This document shows, in pieces, positions 51,437 through 60,382 of a stretch of 64,000 bases of DNA. Source of the DNA: DASXBJ01 sp036491755 (GTDB taxonomy: Bacteria; Chloroflexota; Dormibacteria; Dormibacterales; Dormibacteraceae). The notes under the pieces were generated by a model. The model was not told the origin of the DNA. It was given only the letters and a program-made list of their open reading frames with translations, and made no database searches. The stretch is from contig DASXBJ010000106.1 of assembly GCA_036491755.1 (NCBI GenBank), positions 4,547 to 68,546 of the forward strand, written 5' to 3'. The number at the start of each line of letters is the position of its first letter. The stretch's first letter is position 1. The translations under genes were made by a program, and so were the position numbers.

Positions 51437-51513
51437 GGCGGCACGGTTGCAGCCTTGTAAAGGCCGGATCCATAAGCATTGCCTTATGGCCGATTGGGGA
51501 GCAGTTTGGAAAT

Positions 51514-51531
51514 GTTCACCTTTGTGACACC
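51514..51531. promoter_or_regulatory. Two-unit PHO-box-like repeat before the polysaccharide regulator
   Basis: GTTCACC (51514-51520) and TGACACC (51525-51531) are spaced 11 bp and share the CACC core of the PHO box at 37687. A TTGATC -35-like hexamer begins 4 bases later (51535), with TTAGTC after 17 bases. Confidence 0.4.
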
Positions 51532-51662
51532 TTGTTGATCCTGCCGTTCCAGGCCCGTTAGTCCGCTCTTAACTGTTGCCGTCCAGGATTCATCCAGCCG
51601 GGAGGCGTTCGGTAGGGGTTGCCTCCGGGGTGCGTTCCTTCTTGGGAGAAAGGGGTAAGAAA

Positions 51663-52445
51663 ATGCCGAGTGTGCTCTCGGACCCACGTTTTGACGAGCG
51701 GTCTTTCATTCTCGCCCTGGATAAAGATCCACTGCAGCTTGAGATGACGTCGATGCTCCTCAAGCGTGACGGTCACGAACCAATCACAACTTCAGATCCC
51801 GACGCGGCGTTTCAGATGCTCGGCACGCAGCAGATCGACCTCGTCCTGCTCGACGCATCGTTCCCGCGCCACGATGGCCATCGCGTCGGTCAGCACATCC
51901 GCCAGCTGAAGCCCACCATGCCCATCGTCGTCGTCTCCGAGCGCCGCGATGACGACCGGGTCGTCAGGAGCCTGCTCGAGTTCGCCGACGATTTCGTGGC
52001 CAAGCCGTTTGTTCCACGGGAGCTGCTCGCCCGAATCCACGCCGTCCTGCGCAGGGCGGGCCTGGCGCACAGCACGCGCGGCGTCGACGGAAGCATCGTC
52101 GTGGGAGAGATCTCTCTCAACCGTCACCTCATGCAGGCGTCGATCGGCGGCAAAGTCATCGGCCTCACGCCACGCGAGCTCTCGCTGCTCGCCGTCCTCA
52201 TGACGAATCCGGATCGTGTCCTGAGCCGCAGCCAGATCGTGCGCCTGGCCTGGGGTCACGAGTTCAGCGGTTGCCTGAAGACGGTGGACGTCTGCGTGCA
52301 GCGGCTGCGCAAGAAGATGACGCCCCACCTCGTGGGCCCGGACTACATCCAGGCGGTGCGGGGGTTTGGCTACAAGCTCGAGAGCCGCAAGCGGCAGATG
52401 GTTCCGTCGAGGCTCCACCTGGAGGCTGCGGCCGCAACAGCGTAG
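51663..52445 (+). CDS. OmpR-family response regulator
   Basis: 260 residues from ATG 51663, preceded by AGAAAGGGG. Receiver: ILALDKDPLQLEM (one acidic residue of the usual pair replaced by Lys), phospho-Asp in LVLLDASFPRHDG, VVSE in place of the Thr/Ser segment, and VAKPF. The OmpR winged helix is LTPRELSLLAVLMTNPDRVLSRSQIV ... GCLKTVDVCVQRLRKKM ... IQAVRGFGYKL. It has an unusually long Ala-rich tail. No kinase is adjacent. It heads the polysaccharide string and probably controls it. A hairpin (GGAGGC 51601 / GCCTCC 51621) lies in its leader. Confidence 0.88.
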   Translation: MPSVLSDPRFDERSFILALDKDPLQLEMTSMLLKRDGHEPITTSDPDAAFQMLGTQQIDLVLLDASFPRHDGHRVGQHIRQLKPTMPIVVVSERRDDDRVVRSLLEFADDFVAKPFVPRELLARIHAVLRRAGLAHSTRGVDGSIVVGEISLNRHLMQASIGGKVIGLTPRELSLLAVLMTNPDRVLSRSQIVRLAWGHEFSGCLKTVDVCVQRLRKKMTPHLVGPDYIQAVRGFGYKLESRKRQMVPSRLHLEAAAATA

Positions 52446-52504
52446 TTGCGAGGCATTCTGCCTCCGTTACCGGAACGACATCGCGAGGCGCGACAGTCGG
52501 TCGC

Positions 52505-53185
52505 ATGAGTGCGATCGGCTACGGGCAGACAGATGGTTGGGCGCACGGCTTCGTCTTTACCGCTCACCGCAGACGGCAGAGTGGTGTTCCGGGGCTGCTG
52601 AAAAGAGTGCTCGACGTGAGCGTGGCGGCCGCGGCGCTGGCGGTGCTTGCCGCCCCGATGCTCGTGGTTGCCATTGCGATACGACTTGATTCGCGAGGTC
52701 CCGTGATGATCTGGCAGGAACGCCTGGGACGTGACGGCAAGCCGTTCCGCATGTACAAGTTCCGCTCCATGGTTGCCGGCGCGCACGATCTCCTCGACGG
52801 ACTGCGAGGGCTCAACGAAGCGTCAGGTCCTCTCTTCAAGATGGCAAAAGATCCGAGGGTCACGCGCTTCGGTCGGTATTTGCGGCGCGCGAGCTTCGAC
52901 GAGACGCCGCAGCTGATCAACGTCCTGAAGGGCGAGATGAGCCTGGTCGGCCCAAGGCCGCCGTTTGCCCACGAGGTCGCGCACGACCCGATCCGGCAGT
53001 CAATTCGATTGCAGGCCACCCCGGGGATGACCGGCCTGTGGCAGGTCAGCGGCCGGAGCGACCTTCCCTACGAGACGATGGTCAGCCTCGACGTTCGGTA
53101 CCTCGAGGAGTGGACTTTGCGGCGGGACGTCAAGATCCTGATCCAGACTCCCGCGGCAGTGCTGTCGGGCAGGGGAGCGCGCTGA
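52505..53185 (+). CDS. Initiating sugar phosphotransferase (WcaJ/RfbP-type bacterial sugar transferase)
   Basis: 226 residues from ATG 52505; no other start codon lies in frame for the preceding 70 bases. The domain begins KRVLDVSVAAAALAVLAAPML (membrane re-entrant helix), continues DSRGPVMIWQERLGRDGKPFRMYKFRSM and DETPQLINVLKGEMSLVGPRPP, and ends WQVSGRSDLPYETMVSLDVRYLEEW, all standard for monotopic phosphoglycosyl transferases. It places the first sugar-1-phosphate on undecaprenyl phosphate. This short form lacks the extra N-terminal membrane domain. It begins the glycan made by the following genes. Confidence 0.94.
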   Translation: MSAIGYGQTDGWAHGFVFTAHRRRQSGVPGLLKRVLDVSVAAAALAVLAAPMLVVAIAIRLDSRGPVMIWQERLGRDGKPFRMYKFRSMVAGAHDLLDGLRGLNEASGPLFKMAKDPRVTRFGRYLRRASFDETPQLINVLKGEMSLVGPRPPFAHEVAHDPIRQSIRLQATPGMTGLWQVSGRSDLPYETMVSLDVRYLEEWTLRRDVKILIQTPAAVLSGRGAR

Positions 53186-53189
53186 GCTT

Positions 53190-53723
53190 TCAGTCGGCCA
53201 GGGAGTCTGCCGCGACGGCGCGGCGGCGATAGGTTTCAAGCCACAGGTTTGCCGGCCACCATGCGGGGTCAGCAGCCGGCGCCTTCAAAGCACCGACCAG
53301 GAAGGCCGCCGCGAGGGCGGTCTTGGTTGCCTCGTTGATTGCTTCGGCGGGCCAGCTGATGCCTGGGTTGCCAACCAGGTTGAAGTGAAAGCCCGTGACC
53401 AGCCACACCACCCAGAACACGGCCGCCAGGCCGACGAGCCTGATTTCCGGGCGCACCCCGACGAGGTATGCGGCGAGCACCCAGCCTCCCCAAAGCGCCG
53501 TGTCTCGGGCGGACGTGCGCCAGCTCCAGCCGAGCGCGATCGTGCCCGACCAGTTGAACAGGATCTCGAAAGCGACCAGCCAGCCCGCAACAGCAAACAC
53601 GGCGAGCGCCGGGCGGCGCCGCAGGATACCGACCCAAACCAGCATCAGCAAAACGGTGATGACGGTGCTGACTCTGATCACGCCAAAACCGGGCGCATAG
53701 TGCATCCAGACCCGGTCGAACAT
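53190..53723 (-). CDS. Small integral membrane protein of unknown function
   Basis: 177 residues, ATG start, on the strand opposite to the surrounding polysaccharide genes. Five hydrophobic segments (VSTVITVLLMLVWVGIL, LAVFAVAGWLVAFEILF, WGGWVLAAYLVGV, LVGLAAVFWVVWLV, TALAAAFLVGAL). Polar residues near SGTIALGWSWRTSARD and VGNPGISWPAEAINEATKT could be functional loops. No family recognised. Its stop faces that of the sugar transferase 4 bases away. Coding is supported by the consistent hydrophobic pattern, but the function is open. Confidence 0.6.
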   Translation of the reverse strand: MFDRVWMHYAPGFGVIRVSTVITVLLMLVWVGILRRRPALAVFAVAGWLVAFEILFNWSGTIALGWSWRTSARDTALWGGWVLAAYLVGVRPEIRLVGLAAVFWVVWLVTGFHFNLVGNPGISWPAEAINEATKTALAAAFLVGALKAPAADPAWWPANLWLETYRRRAVAADSLAD

Positions 53724-53780
53724 CGGTCGTCAGGCTCAGCGCGCCGAGTCTCATTTCAGTAACCGCGGCCGGGGCCTGAG

Positions 53781-54806
53781 TTGCTGGAACGCAATCCCGA
53801 GCTGGAAGACTGGCTCGCGGTGGAGGACGTGTGGCCGTCAGTCTCCGTGATCGTGCCGACACGCAACCGCGAACGGTTCATTCCGCACCTCATGCGGGCT
53901 CTGACAGAGCAGGATTATCCGCCCCAACGAATCGAGGTGCTGATCATCGACGACTGCTCGACGGACAGCACGGAGCAGATCGTCGTCGACTGGATCGCGA
54001 GGGCGCGCTTTCCAGTTCGCTTCTATCGAGCATCTCGTCGGGGTCCGGCAGCATTGCGCAATTTCGGCGCGGCTCATGCCGCAGGCACGCTCCTCGCCTT
54101 CACCGACAGTGACTGCATGCCCCACGCGTCGTGGCTGCGCAACGCCGCGCGCGCCATCGATGGCGGAGTTGGCCTTGTGGCCGGCAGGATCGACCTCGAC
54201 CGGAACGCGGACACCCACTTTTTCTTCAACTCGCAGCTGGACCCGGAGATCCACGATCGCGGCCTGTACCGAACCGCGAATCTCGTTGTTCCAAGTGAGG
54301 TCTTTCGGATGGTGGGCGGCTTCGACGAGAGCTTCACCTATGCCGCCGGATCCGGAGAGGACACGGACCTCGGCTGGCGCATCCGGCGAAGTGGCAAGGC
54401 GGCCGCGTTTGTCCCCGACGCGCTCGTGACGCATTTCGCGACGCCGATCTCGATTTCAGCGTGGATGCGCAAACCCCTCGACTTTCAGGTCATTCCGCGG
54501 TTGGTGGCCCTGTATCCCGAAATCCGCTCGACGGCGCTCTTCGCCCGCTACTTCATGTCCCCCAGGCACTTTCTGTTTGACGTGGCCGTCGCCGGGCTCG
54601 TGATCAGCCTGGCGGCTCAATCCTGGCCATGGCTGCTATTGCTCCTGCCATGGTTCGTCGTCAGCAGCGAAGCCTGGTTGACGATGGCGCGGCTCGGCCG
54701 CCTGCACAAGGCGGCCGCCATCCAGCTGCTCCTGATCGAGCGCTACGGCCTCGGCCTGGGGGTGCTGCTCTGGTCGAGCCTCAAGTACAGGCGCCTGGTG
54801 CTTTGA
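53781..54806 (+). CDS. GT2-family glycosyltransferase with C-terminal membrane segments
   Basis: 341 residues from TTG 53781. GT-A fold: SVSVIVPTRNRERFI, VLIIDDCSTDSTE, the DxD-like FTDSDCMPHASWL and GGFDESFTYAAGSGEDTDLGWRIRRSG with the catalytic-base region. The last ~90 residues carry two to three hydrophobic stretches (FDVAVAGLVISLAAQSWPWLLLLLPWFVV), so the enzyme is membrane-bound. It is related to the GT2 at 59330 (same FTDSDC motif and closing R-RLVL). It adds one sugar to the lipid-linked repeat; the donor cannot be predicted. Its stop overlaps the TTG of the next gene. Confidence 0.9.
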   Translation: MLERNPELEDWLAVEDVWPSVSVIVPTRNRERFIPHLMRALTEQDYPPQRIEVLIIDDCSTDSTEQIVVDWIARARFPVRFYRASRRGPAALRNFGAAHAAGTLLAFTDSDCMPHASWLRNAARAIDGGVGLVAGRIDLDRNADTHFFFNSQLDPEIHDRGLYRTANLVVPSEVFRMVGGFDESFTYAAGSGEDTDLGWRIRRSGKAAAFVPDALVTHFATPISISAWMRKPLDFQVIPRLVALYPEIRSTALFARYFMSPRHFLFDVAVAGLVISLAAQSWPWLLLLLPWFVVSSEAWLTMARLGRLHKAAAIQLLLIERYGLGLGVLLWSSLKYRRLVL

Positions 54807-55711
54807 GCTCGATTGGCTGTGTGATCCTCGCGTACGGAGAGGACAGGCTGTATGAGCCGCTCCTCGATCAGCTGCGGGTCGGCGCCTTGCGGCCCGAGCA
54901 GATCGTGCTCGTGCACAACCCCTCGCTGCCTGACGCAGCCCCCCTCGAGCCGCCGCACGATATTTCCGTCATCGAGATGCATCGCAACGATGGTTACGCC
55001 GGCGGCATGAACGCAGGCATCCGGGATCGCCTGGCCAGAGCCTGCTCGCACCTGCTGCTGCTGACGCATGACACGCGGTTCCACGAGCAGGGCCTCGAAC
55101 TTCTGCTGTCCGCCTCCACGAGCGACTATGGAATTGTGGGGCCCGCGATCTGCTGGGATGCGGAAGTCACGTGCTATGGAGGCGACTTTGCATCCTCCGG
55201 CGCGGCCAGGTTTCGGACGTCCCCGCCGGCAGCCACGAAAGGCGGCATTGCGGATTGTGAGTGGGTTGACGGCTCGGCGGTTCTCATTCGCCGGGAGGTG
55301 ATCGAGACGGCGGGCGGCTTTGATGAAGGCTTCTTCATGTACTTCGAAGAGATGGAGCTCTGCAGGCGGGCAGCCCAGGCCGGCTGGAAGATCGGCGTGG
55401 TCCCGGCGGCGGTCGCCGAGCAGGACCACGGCTACCTGCACCGCCCGCAGCTGTACGCGTATCTGATGACCCGCAACGGTCTCGAGTTCGCCCGTCGCAA
55501 GGCGGGATGGCGTGGCGTGCTGAGCGCGTTGTTCCAAACCGCAGCCGGCAGCGTGCAGCCGGCTCGCGCCGTGGCCGGGCCGACGTCAGACCCGAAATCG
55601 CGGAGAATCGCCCTCGGCCGCCTGGTCGCCACTGCTCGTGGCATCGCCGCCTTCGGCGCCAGGCAATTCGGCCCACCGCCGGCCTCCTACTTCGCAGTTA
55701 CCGGAAAGTAA
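54803..55711 (+). CDS. GT2-family glycosyltransferase (rhamnosyltransferase-like)
   Basis: 302 residues from TTG 54803 (TTGA overlap); the upstream open frame is a shadow. GT2 pattern of WbbL/RfbF-type enzymes: CVILAYGEDRLYEPLLDQL, IVLVHNPS, NDGYAGGMNAGI, LLLTHDTRF in place of the DxD, CEWVDGSAVLIRREVIE and GGFDEGFFMYFEEMELCRRAAQAGW. The acidic metal-binding region is atypical (THDTR), but this is common in the branch. Soluble or peripheral. Part of the sequential sugar-addition set. Confidence 0.87.
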   Translation: MSSIGCVILAYGEDRLYEPLLDQLRVGALRPEQIVLVHNPSLPDAAPLEPPHDISVIEMHRNDGYAGGMNAGIRDRLARACSHLLLLTHDTRFHEQGLELLLSASTSDYGIVGPAICWDAEVTCYGGDFASSGAARFRTSPPAATKGGIADCEWVDGSAVLIRREVIETAGGFDEGFFMYFEEMELCRRAAQAGWKIGVVPAAVAEQDHGYLHRPQLYAYLMTRNGLEFARRKAGWRGVLSALFQTAAGSVQPARAVAGPTSDPKSRRIALGRLVATARGIAAFGARQFGPPPASYFAVTGK

Positions 55712-55735
55712 TCCGAAAGCGCCAATCTGCCTCGG

Positions 55736-56554
55736 GTGGCAACGCCGGTTCTCGTGATCGAAGCAAACCCCGGTCAACACCTGTTTCGTTCGCTGCTGGA
55801 TTTCTGGACGCATCGCGAGATGGTGCTCGCGTTCGCCGACCGCAACATCCGCGTCAAATACAAGCAGGCGGTGCTTGGATTCGCCTGGGCCGCGATCCAA
55901 CCGGTGGCGATGGTCCTGGTGCTTGCCGTGACCGTGGGCCGGCTGGTCGGTGGCCATGGCTACGCCGCATTCGCGCTGGCGATGCTCGTGCCCTGGACTT
56001 TCCTCCAGACCGCGGTCACCTTCGCGGCGCAGGCACTGATCACAGATGCGCCGCTGATCCGGAAGGTTTACTTTCCGCGTGAGGTCTCCGTTGCCGGCGC
56101 CGTCCTCGCGGCTGGGCTGGACCTTGCGATAGGGCTGGTGCTGTTTGCGGTCGCCGGCCCATTCCTCGGAGCGAAGGTGTCGCCGACGTGGATGCTAGCC
56201 CCATTCCTCCTCCTGGTCATGGTGCTGCTCGCCACCGGCGTAGGTTGCGTGTTCGCCGCGTTGAATGTGTACTACCGCGATTTTCGGTACGCGCTGCCAT
56301 TTGCCCTTCAGTTGTGGTTCTTCGCGTCACCGGTCGCATATCCGCTCAGCGTCGTCCCCCAACGCTGGCAGCTTCCGTACGTATTGGTGAATCCCGCAGC
56401 GGGTCTTTTCGACTCCCTGCGCCGGGTGCTGACTCAAGGCCAGATGCCGGACCCGCTGCTGGTCGGCATCAGCGCCGCCGAAACCGCCCTCGTGGTTTGG
56501 GCCGGCTACCGCGTCTTCAAAGGTCTCGAACCCGGTTTCGCTGACGTCGTTTGA
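55736..56554 (+). CDS. wzm: Polysaccharide ABC exporter permease (Wzm/TagG-like)
   Basis: 272 residues from GTG 55736. Six membrane segments in ABC-2 layout. Characteristic sequences: REMVLAFADRNIRVKYKQAVLGFAWAAIQP at the N-terminal interface helix, SPVAYPLSVVP and LNPAAGLFDSLRRVL-like VNPAAGLFDSLRRVL at the C-terminus. It exports a completed, lipid-linked glycan together with the ATPase encoded next (TTGA overlap). Presence of this exporter implies the ABC-dependent rather than the Wzx/Wzy pathway for at least one glycan made here. Confidence 0.92.
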   Translation: MATPVLVIEANPGQHLFRSLLDFWTHREMVLAFADRNIRVKYKQAVLGFAWAAIQPVAMVLVLAVTVGRLVGGHGYAAFALAMLVPWTFLQTAVTFAAQALITDAPLIRKVYFPREVSVAGAVLAAGLDLAIGLVLFAVAGPFLGAKVSPTWMLAPFLLLVMVLLATGVGCVFAALNVYYRDFRYALPFALQLWFFASPVAYPLSVVPQRWQLPYVLVNPAAGLFDSLRRVLTQGQMPDPLLVGISAAETALVVWAGYRVFKGLEPGFADVV

Positions 56555-57810
56555 GCGCGGCGGTCACGTTCGAGGAAGTCAGCAAGCGATACCGCGTGGG
56601 CGGCGGTTCCCGCTACTCGTCCCTGCGGGCAGATGTCGCTCGCGTGCTTTCTGGAGCAGCCGCCGGCCCCAGGCGCAAAGGGCCGTCTTTCACCGAGATC
56701 GCCGCCCTGGACAATGTCAGCTTCGAAGTCCGCGCCGGCGACAGCTTCGCGCTCATCGGCTTGAATGGCGCCGGCAAGAGCACGGCCTTGAAGATCATCT
56801 CGCGCATCACCTACCCGACGTCGGGGCGGGTCCGAGTCCGCGGGCGCGTGGGAGCGTTGATCGAGGTCGGCGCGGGCATCCACCCGGAGCTCTCCGGACG
56901 CGAAAACATCTGGTTCCACGGCCAGATCCTGGGCATGAGCCAGGAGGAGGTTCGGCGGCAGTTTGACGCAATTGTCGATTTCTCCGAGCTCGAGCACATG
57001 CTCGATGCTCCGGTGAAGATGTACTCGAGCGGCATGCAGATGCGGCTCGGGTTCGCGATCGCATCGCATCTCAACCCAGAGGTCTTCCTGGTCGACGAGG
57101 CGCTGGCGGTGGGTGACGCGGGATTTCAAGCCAAGTGCGTCGAACGAATGACCGGGCTGGTCAACGAAGGACGGACGCTACTGTTCGTGTCGCACAACCT
57201 GTCGGCGGTGGAGGCCGTGTGCCGCAAGGCGGTCTTGCTCCGCGACGGCAAGGTGGTGGCGGATGGGCCGGCCAAGGCAGTCGTCAAGACCTACCTGAAT
57301 GCGATCGATACGGAACACCGCGAGCGGCTCGACGCCCAGGCGACGGCTCCGGTATCGCGATACATCGACCTCGACACTGTCACGTGCGCTGGCGGCGACG
57401 GCACTGAGAGGTACGCTTTCGCCACCGGCGAGGACATCATCGTGCGTCTTGGAGTCCGCGCCAAAAGCCCCATCGTGCGGCCGCACTTCAGCATCGGCAT
57501 CACCGACGGTCGCGCCGGCAACCTGGTCCTCGCCTCCATGCTCGTAGACGGCGGAGCCCCGGATCGCCTCGAGGGCCGATCGGAGATCAGCTGCAAGCTG
57601 CGTGCGGTACCTCTCCTCCCACGCGTGTACCAGCTGTGGTGCTCCGTGCGCGGTGAGCATGCATACGGGGATCTTCTGGACTGGCAGCCCATCGGAAGCT
57701 TCCGAATCACCGAGGCGCCCGCGGGAGAAGGTCCCCTGGCGAACACACACAAGGCGGCCGACGGCCCGGTCTATGTGGCCCATGAGTGGCGGGTCGAACC
57801 TTGCAGCTGA
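56551..57810 (+). CDS. wzt: Polysaccharide ABC exporter ATPase with C-terminal glycan-binding domain (Wzt-like)
   Basis: 419 residues from TTG 56551. Walker A GLNGAGKST, the Wzt-specific segment VGALIEVGAGIHPELSGRENIWFHG, signature MYSSGMQMRLGFAIA, Walker B VFLVDEALAVGD and FVSHNLSAVEAV. Residues ~265-419 form a separate beta-sandwich (YAFATGEDIIVRLGVRAKSP, PHFSIGITDGR). In Wzt this domain recognises a modified non-reducing end of the finished polymer and licenses export. The adjacent double methyltransferase is a strong candidate for making that cap. It overlaps the methyltransferase gene by up to 25 bases. Confidence 0.93.
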   Translation: MSAAVTFEEVSKRYRVGGGSRYSSLRADVARVLSGAAAGPRRKGPSFTEIAALDNVSFEVRAGDSFALIGLNGAGKSTALKIISRITYPTSGRVRVRGRVGALIEVGAGIHPELSGRENIWFHGQILGMSQEEVRRQFDAIVDFSELEHMLDAPVKMYSSGMQMRLGFAIASHLNPEVFLVDEALAVGDAGFQAKCVERMTGLVNEGRTLLFVSHNLSAVEAVCRKAVLLRDGKVVADGPAKAVVKTYLNAIDTEHRERLDAQATAPVSRYIDLDTVTCAGGDGTERYAFATGEDIIVRLGVRAKSPIVRPHFSIGITDGRAGNLVLASMLVDGGAPDRLEGRSEISCKLRAVPLLPRVYQLWCSVRGEHAYGDLLDWQPIGSFRITEAPAGEGPLANTHKAADGPVYVAHEWRVEPCS

Positions 57811-59333
57811 GCAGGGTGGCGGCCGACCGAGCCGACCGGTACAACCCCATTCACCTGGCCGAGTCAGACCTCGACGATCTCGCGACCTTCACCGGTCTCA
57901 GCCGGAATGAATGCCGCCAGCGAGTGCTCTCGTACAACACCGAGGAGCTCACCGAGGCCTGGCATCGAGCCGCGCCGGTGACGGCGGCTGACCTCGTGGA
58001 CTTCTATCGCTCGTCCGATCTATACATCTGGGACCTGATGCAGTGGCACGCGTCCGCTGAGCACGAGAAGTACACGAGGGCGCTCCAGTGGTTCACGACA
58101 AACTTCCCACCGCACGCCTATCCAAGGGTCTACGACTTCGGGTGCGGGGTCGGCACGGACGCTCTGTTTCTCGCCTCTCGCGGCTATCAGGTAAGTGCGG
58201 TCGACGTGGGCGGCCCCGTTTTCGATTTCGCGCGCCACCGCTTTCGCCGGCGCGACATTCCGGCGCGCTTTGTCGAATCACGCAGCCACCTGCCGGATAT
58301 CTCCGGCGAGTACGACGCGGTCGTTTGCTTCGACGTCTTCGAGCACCTGCCAGAGCCTCTCGAGGCTGCCCGGAGGCTGGTGGCGGCCTTGCGGCCCGGC
58401 GGACTCCTGCTCCAACGAGGAGGGTTTGGCGGATCCGACGAGCGTCCCTACCACCTGCAGCGGGGTGTGGATCGCTTCGGCGGAATCAAGTGGCACGTGC
58501 ACCTCTCGGGACTTGGACTGGTGAGCGCCCATGAGATGGCGTATCGCAAGGTCGGCGGTGTCGCGGCGCTGATCCCCAAGGCACGCTTCCGGCTCTGGCA
58601 GATGTCGGGCCTCTGGCTGACGCGGGTGGAGCAGGCACCCGAGCGCGCCGCATCGGCGCAGCGGGCGGTGCGGCCGGTCGAGGCGGACCCAGGACACAGC
58701 CGCCTCCTGGAGGAGCTCGCCCAGCTGCCCGAGTCCTGGCAGAAAAGTGACGGACCTCTCGAGCCGCCGGTGCTCGAGGCGCTCGTTCGCCACGCAGGAT
58801 CGCAGCCGATTTCGCACTCGCTCGAGACTGGCACCGGCAAGAGCACGCTGCTCCTGTCCCACCTGAGCCGCAACCATCTGGTGTTCACGATGGGCGGAGC
58901 CGCTGACACCAACCACGCGGCCGTGATGGCGTCTCCGCTCTTGAACCGCGAGAGCACCGAGTTCGTGCTCGGCCCATCGCAGGTCACCCTGCCCGCGTAC
59001 AAATTTGAGCGGAAACTTCAGGTGGCTCTGCTCGACGGGCCACATGCGTTTCCCTTTCCAGAGCTCGAGTACTGCTTCGTCTATCCGCACCTCGCCCAGG
59101 GCGCGCTCCTGATCGTTGACGACATCCACATCCCGACCCTCCACCACATGTTCGAGTTTCTCCGCGAAGAGGCAATGTTCGAACTGCTCGAGGTCGTGGG
59201 CACGACGGCGTTCTTCCGGCGCACTCGAGCGCCCCTGTTCCCGGCCACGGAAGACAACTGGTTCACACAGCGCTACAACGCGGCGAGGTTTCCTGTGCGC
59301 CGGTGGCCCCGCGTGCCGAGATGGGGGCGCTAG
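57786..59333 (+). CDS. Fused double SAM-methyltransferase, probable glycan cap enzyme
   Basis: 515 residues from GTG 57786; TTG 57801 or GTG 57816 are alternatives that shorten the overlap with wzt. First domain (~100-270): class I methyltransferase with motif I VYDFGCGVGTDALFLASRGYQVSAVDVG and FDVFEHLPEPLEAARRL. Second domain (~335-480): a Methyltransf_24-like fold with SHSLETGTGKSTLLLSHL, ALLDGPHAFPFPELEYCF and LLIVDDIHIPTLHHMFEF. The N-terminal ~100 residues (NECRQRVLSYNTEELTEAW) are helical and typical of glycan-cluster methyltransferases. Its position directly after wzt points to terminal methylation of the exported polymer. Ends in a CTAG shared with the convergent GT2. Confidence 0.82.
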   Translation: MAGRTLQLSRVAADRADRYNPIHLAESDLDDLATFTGLSRNECRQRVLSYNTEELTEAWHRAAPVTAADLVDFYRSSDLYIWDLMQWHASAEHEKYTRALQWFTTNFPPHAYPRVYDFGCGVGTDALFLASRGYQVSAVDVGGPVFDFARHRFRRRDIPARFVESRSHLPDISGEYDAVVCFDVFEHLPEPLEAARRLVAALRPGGLLLQRGGFGGSDERPYHLQRGVDRFGGIKWHVHLSGLGLVSAHEMAYRKVGGVAALIPKARFRLWQMSGLWLTRVEQAPERAASAQRAVRPVEADPGHSRLLEELAQLPESWQKSDGPLEPPVLEALVRHAGSQPISHSLETGTGKSTLLLSHLSRNHLVFTMGGAADTNHAAVMASPLLNRESTEFVLGPSQVTLPAYKFERKLQVALLDGPHAFPFPELEYCFVYPHLAQGALLIVDDIHIPTLHHMFEFLREEAMFELLEVVGTTAFFRRTRAPLFPATEDNWFTQRYNAARFPVRRWPRVPRWGR

Positions 59334-60268
59334 AGGACCAGGGAGCGGTAGCGCGCGCTGCCGACGAGCAGCGCTCCAAGTGCCACGGCGTCCCAGGCTA
59401 TATGGGCCGCCGCCTTGGCCGGCGGGAACCGACCGCTGAATCCACGTGTTCGCACGAGCTCGACCAGGTACGGAATCAGAAGCAGCAGCGCCCACCGGTT
59501 GAGAACCGCCAGCAGGAGCCCGAGCACGGCGAGATCGAACCAGAAGTGGATTGGGCTGACCCAGAGCCGGAGGAACAGGTGGCGGCGGAATCCTGGATAG
59601 CGAGCCGCCTTGGCCGGGTAGTAGCCAAATTTGCGAGGCCACAGGATCCAGCGCAGGGCAGTGATCGGGATGACCTGGTGGCGGACCAATGCCTCGGGAG
59701 CGAACCGGCTCTCCCAGCCATCGTCGAGCACCCGCCACGCCAGGTCGACGTCCTCCCAGTAAACGATCGCCGGGTCGAAGCGCCGCGCGGCCAAGGCCTC
59801 GATTCGGTACACCACGTTCGAGGTCGAATACGAACCGTCGAGCTGAGACGTCACGATGTAGTGCGAGAACAGCGGGCTCTGTTCTTCGGTCGCTGTCGTC
59901 CGTCCCTGAACGATCCCCACCCGCGGTGAATCGAAGCGCGACAGCAGCGCGGCGATCCATCCCGCGGCCGGCACGCAGTCGCTGTCCGTGAACGCGACGT
60001 ACTCTCCCCGGGCGCGGTTGAGGCCGAGGTTGCGCCCACCGCCCGCGCCGAGGCCGACCTCGGACCTGATCAGCAAGAGGCGCCGATCATTCGACGCAGC
60101 GAGGCGCTGAAATATCGCGGGCGTCTCGTCGGTCGACGCGTCATCGACGACGATCAGCTCGAGCTCGCCGCCAAACTCTTGCGCCAGGATCGCGCCCACC
60201 GTGGTTGGAAGAGTCGAGGCCTGGTTTCGAGTCGAAACGACAACAGAGACAACCACACGATGGATCAA
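59330..60268 (-). CDS. GT2-family glycosyltransferase with C-terminal membrane segments (leftward)
   Basis: 312 residues, TTG start at 60268 with a possible GTG at 60256. GT-A motifs: VSVVVSTRNQASTL, LIVVDDASTDETP, GAGGGRNLGLNRARGEYVAFTDSDC and IVYWEDVDLAWRVLDDGW. Two or three C-terminal hydrophobic stretches (FDLAVLGLLLAVLNRWALLLLIPYL). It resembles the GT2 at 53781 along its whole length, so the two are probably ancient duplicates. It is the only transferase of the cluster on the minus strand and converges with the methyltransferase through a 4-base stop overlap. Confidence 0.89.
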   Translation of the reverse strand: MIHRVVVSVVVSTRNQASTLPTTVGAILAQEFGGELELIVVDDASTDETPAIFQRLAASNDRRLLLIRSEVGLGAGGGRNLGLNRARGEYVAFTDSDCVPAAGWIAALLSRFDSPRVGIVQGRTTATEEQSPLFSHYIVTSQLDGSYSTSNVVYRIEALAARRFDPAIVYWEDVDLAWRVLDDGWESRFAPEALVRHQVIPITALRWILWPRKFGYYPAKAARYPGFRRHLFLRLWVSPIHFWFDLAVLGLLLAVLNRWALLLLIPYLVELVRTRGFSGRFPPAKAAAHIAWDAVALGALLVGSARYRSLVL

Positions 60269-60382
60269 ATCAGACGGTGGTTACGGGCCAGTCTCGAAGC
60301 TCCCGGGCGCATCTTTAGAGGTGCATAACAACCCTGAGTCTCAGCCCTTCGGGCGCGTTGCCGAATGGATACCGGCGCTGCC

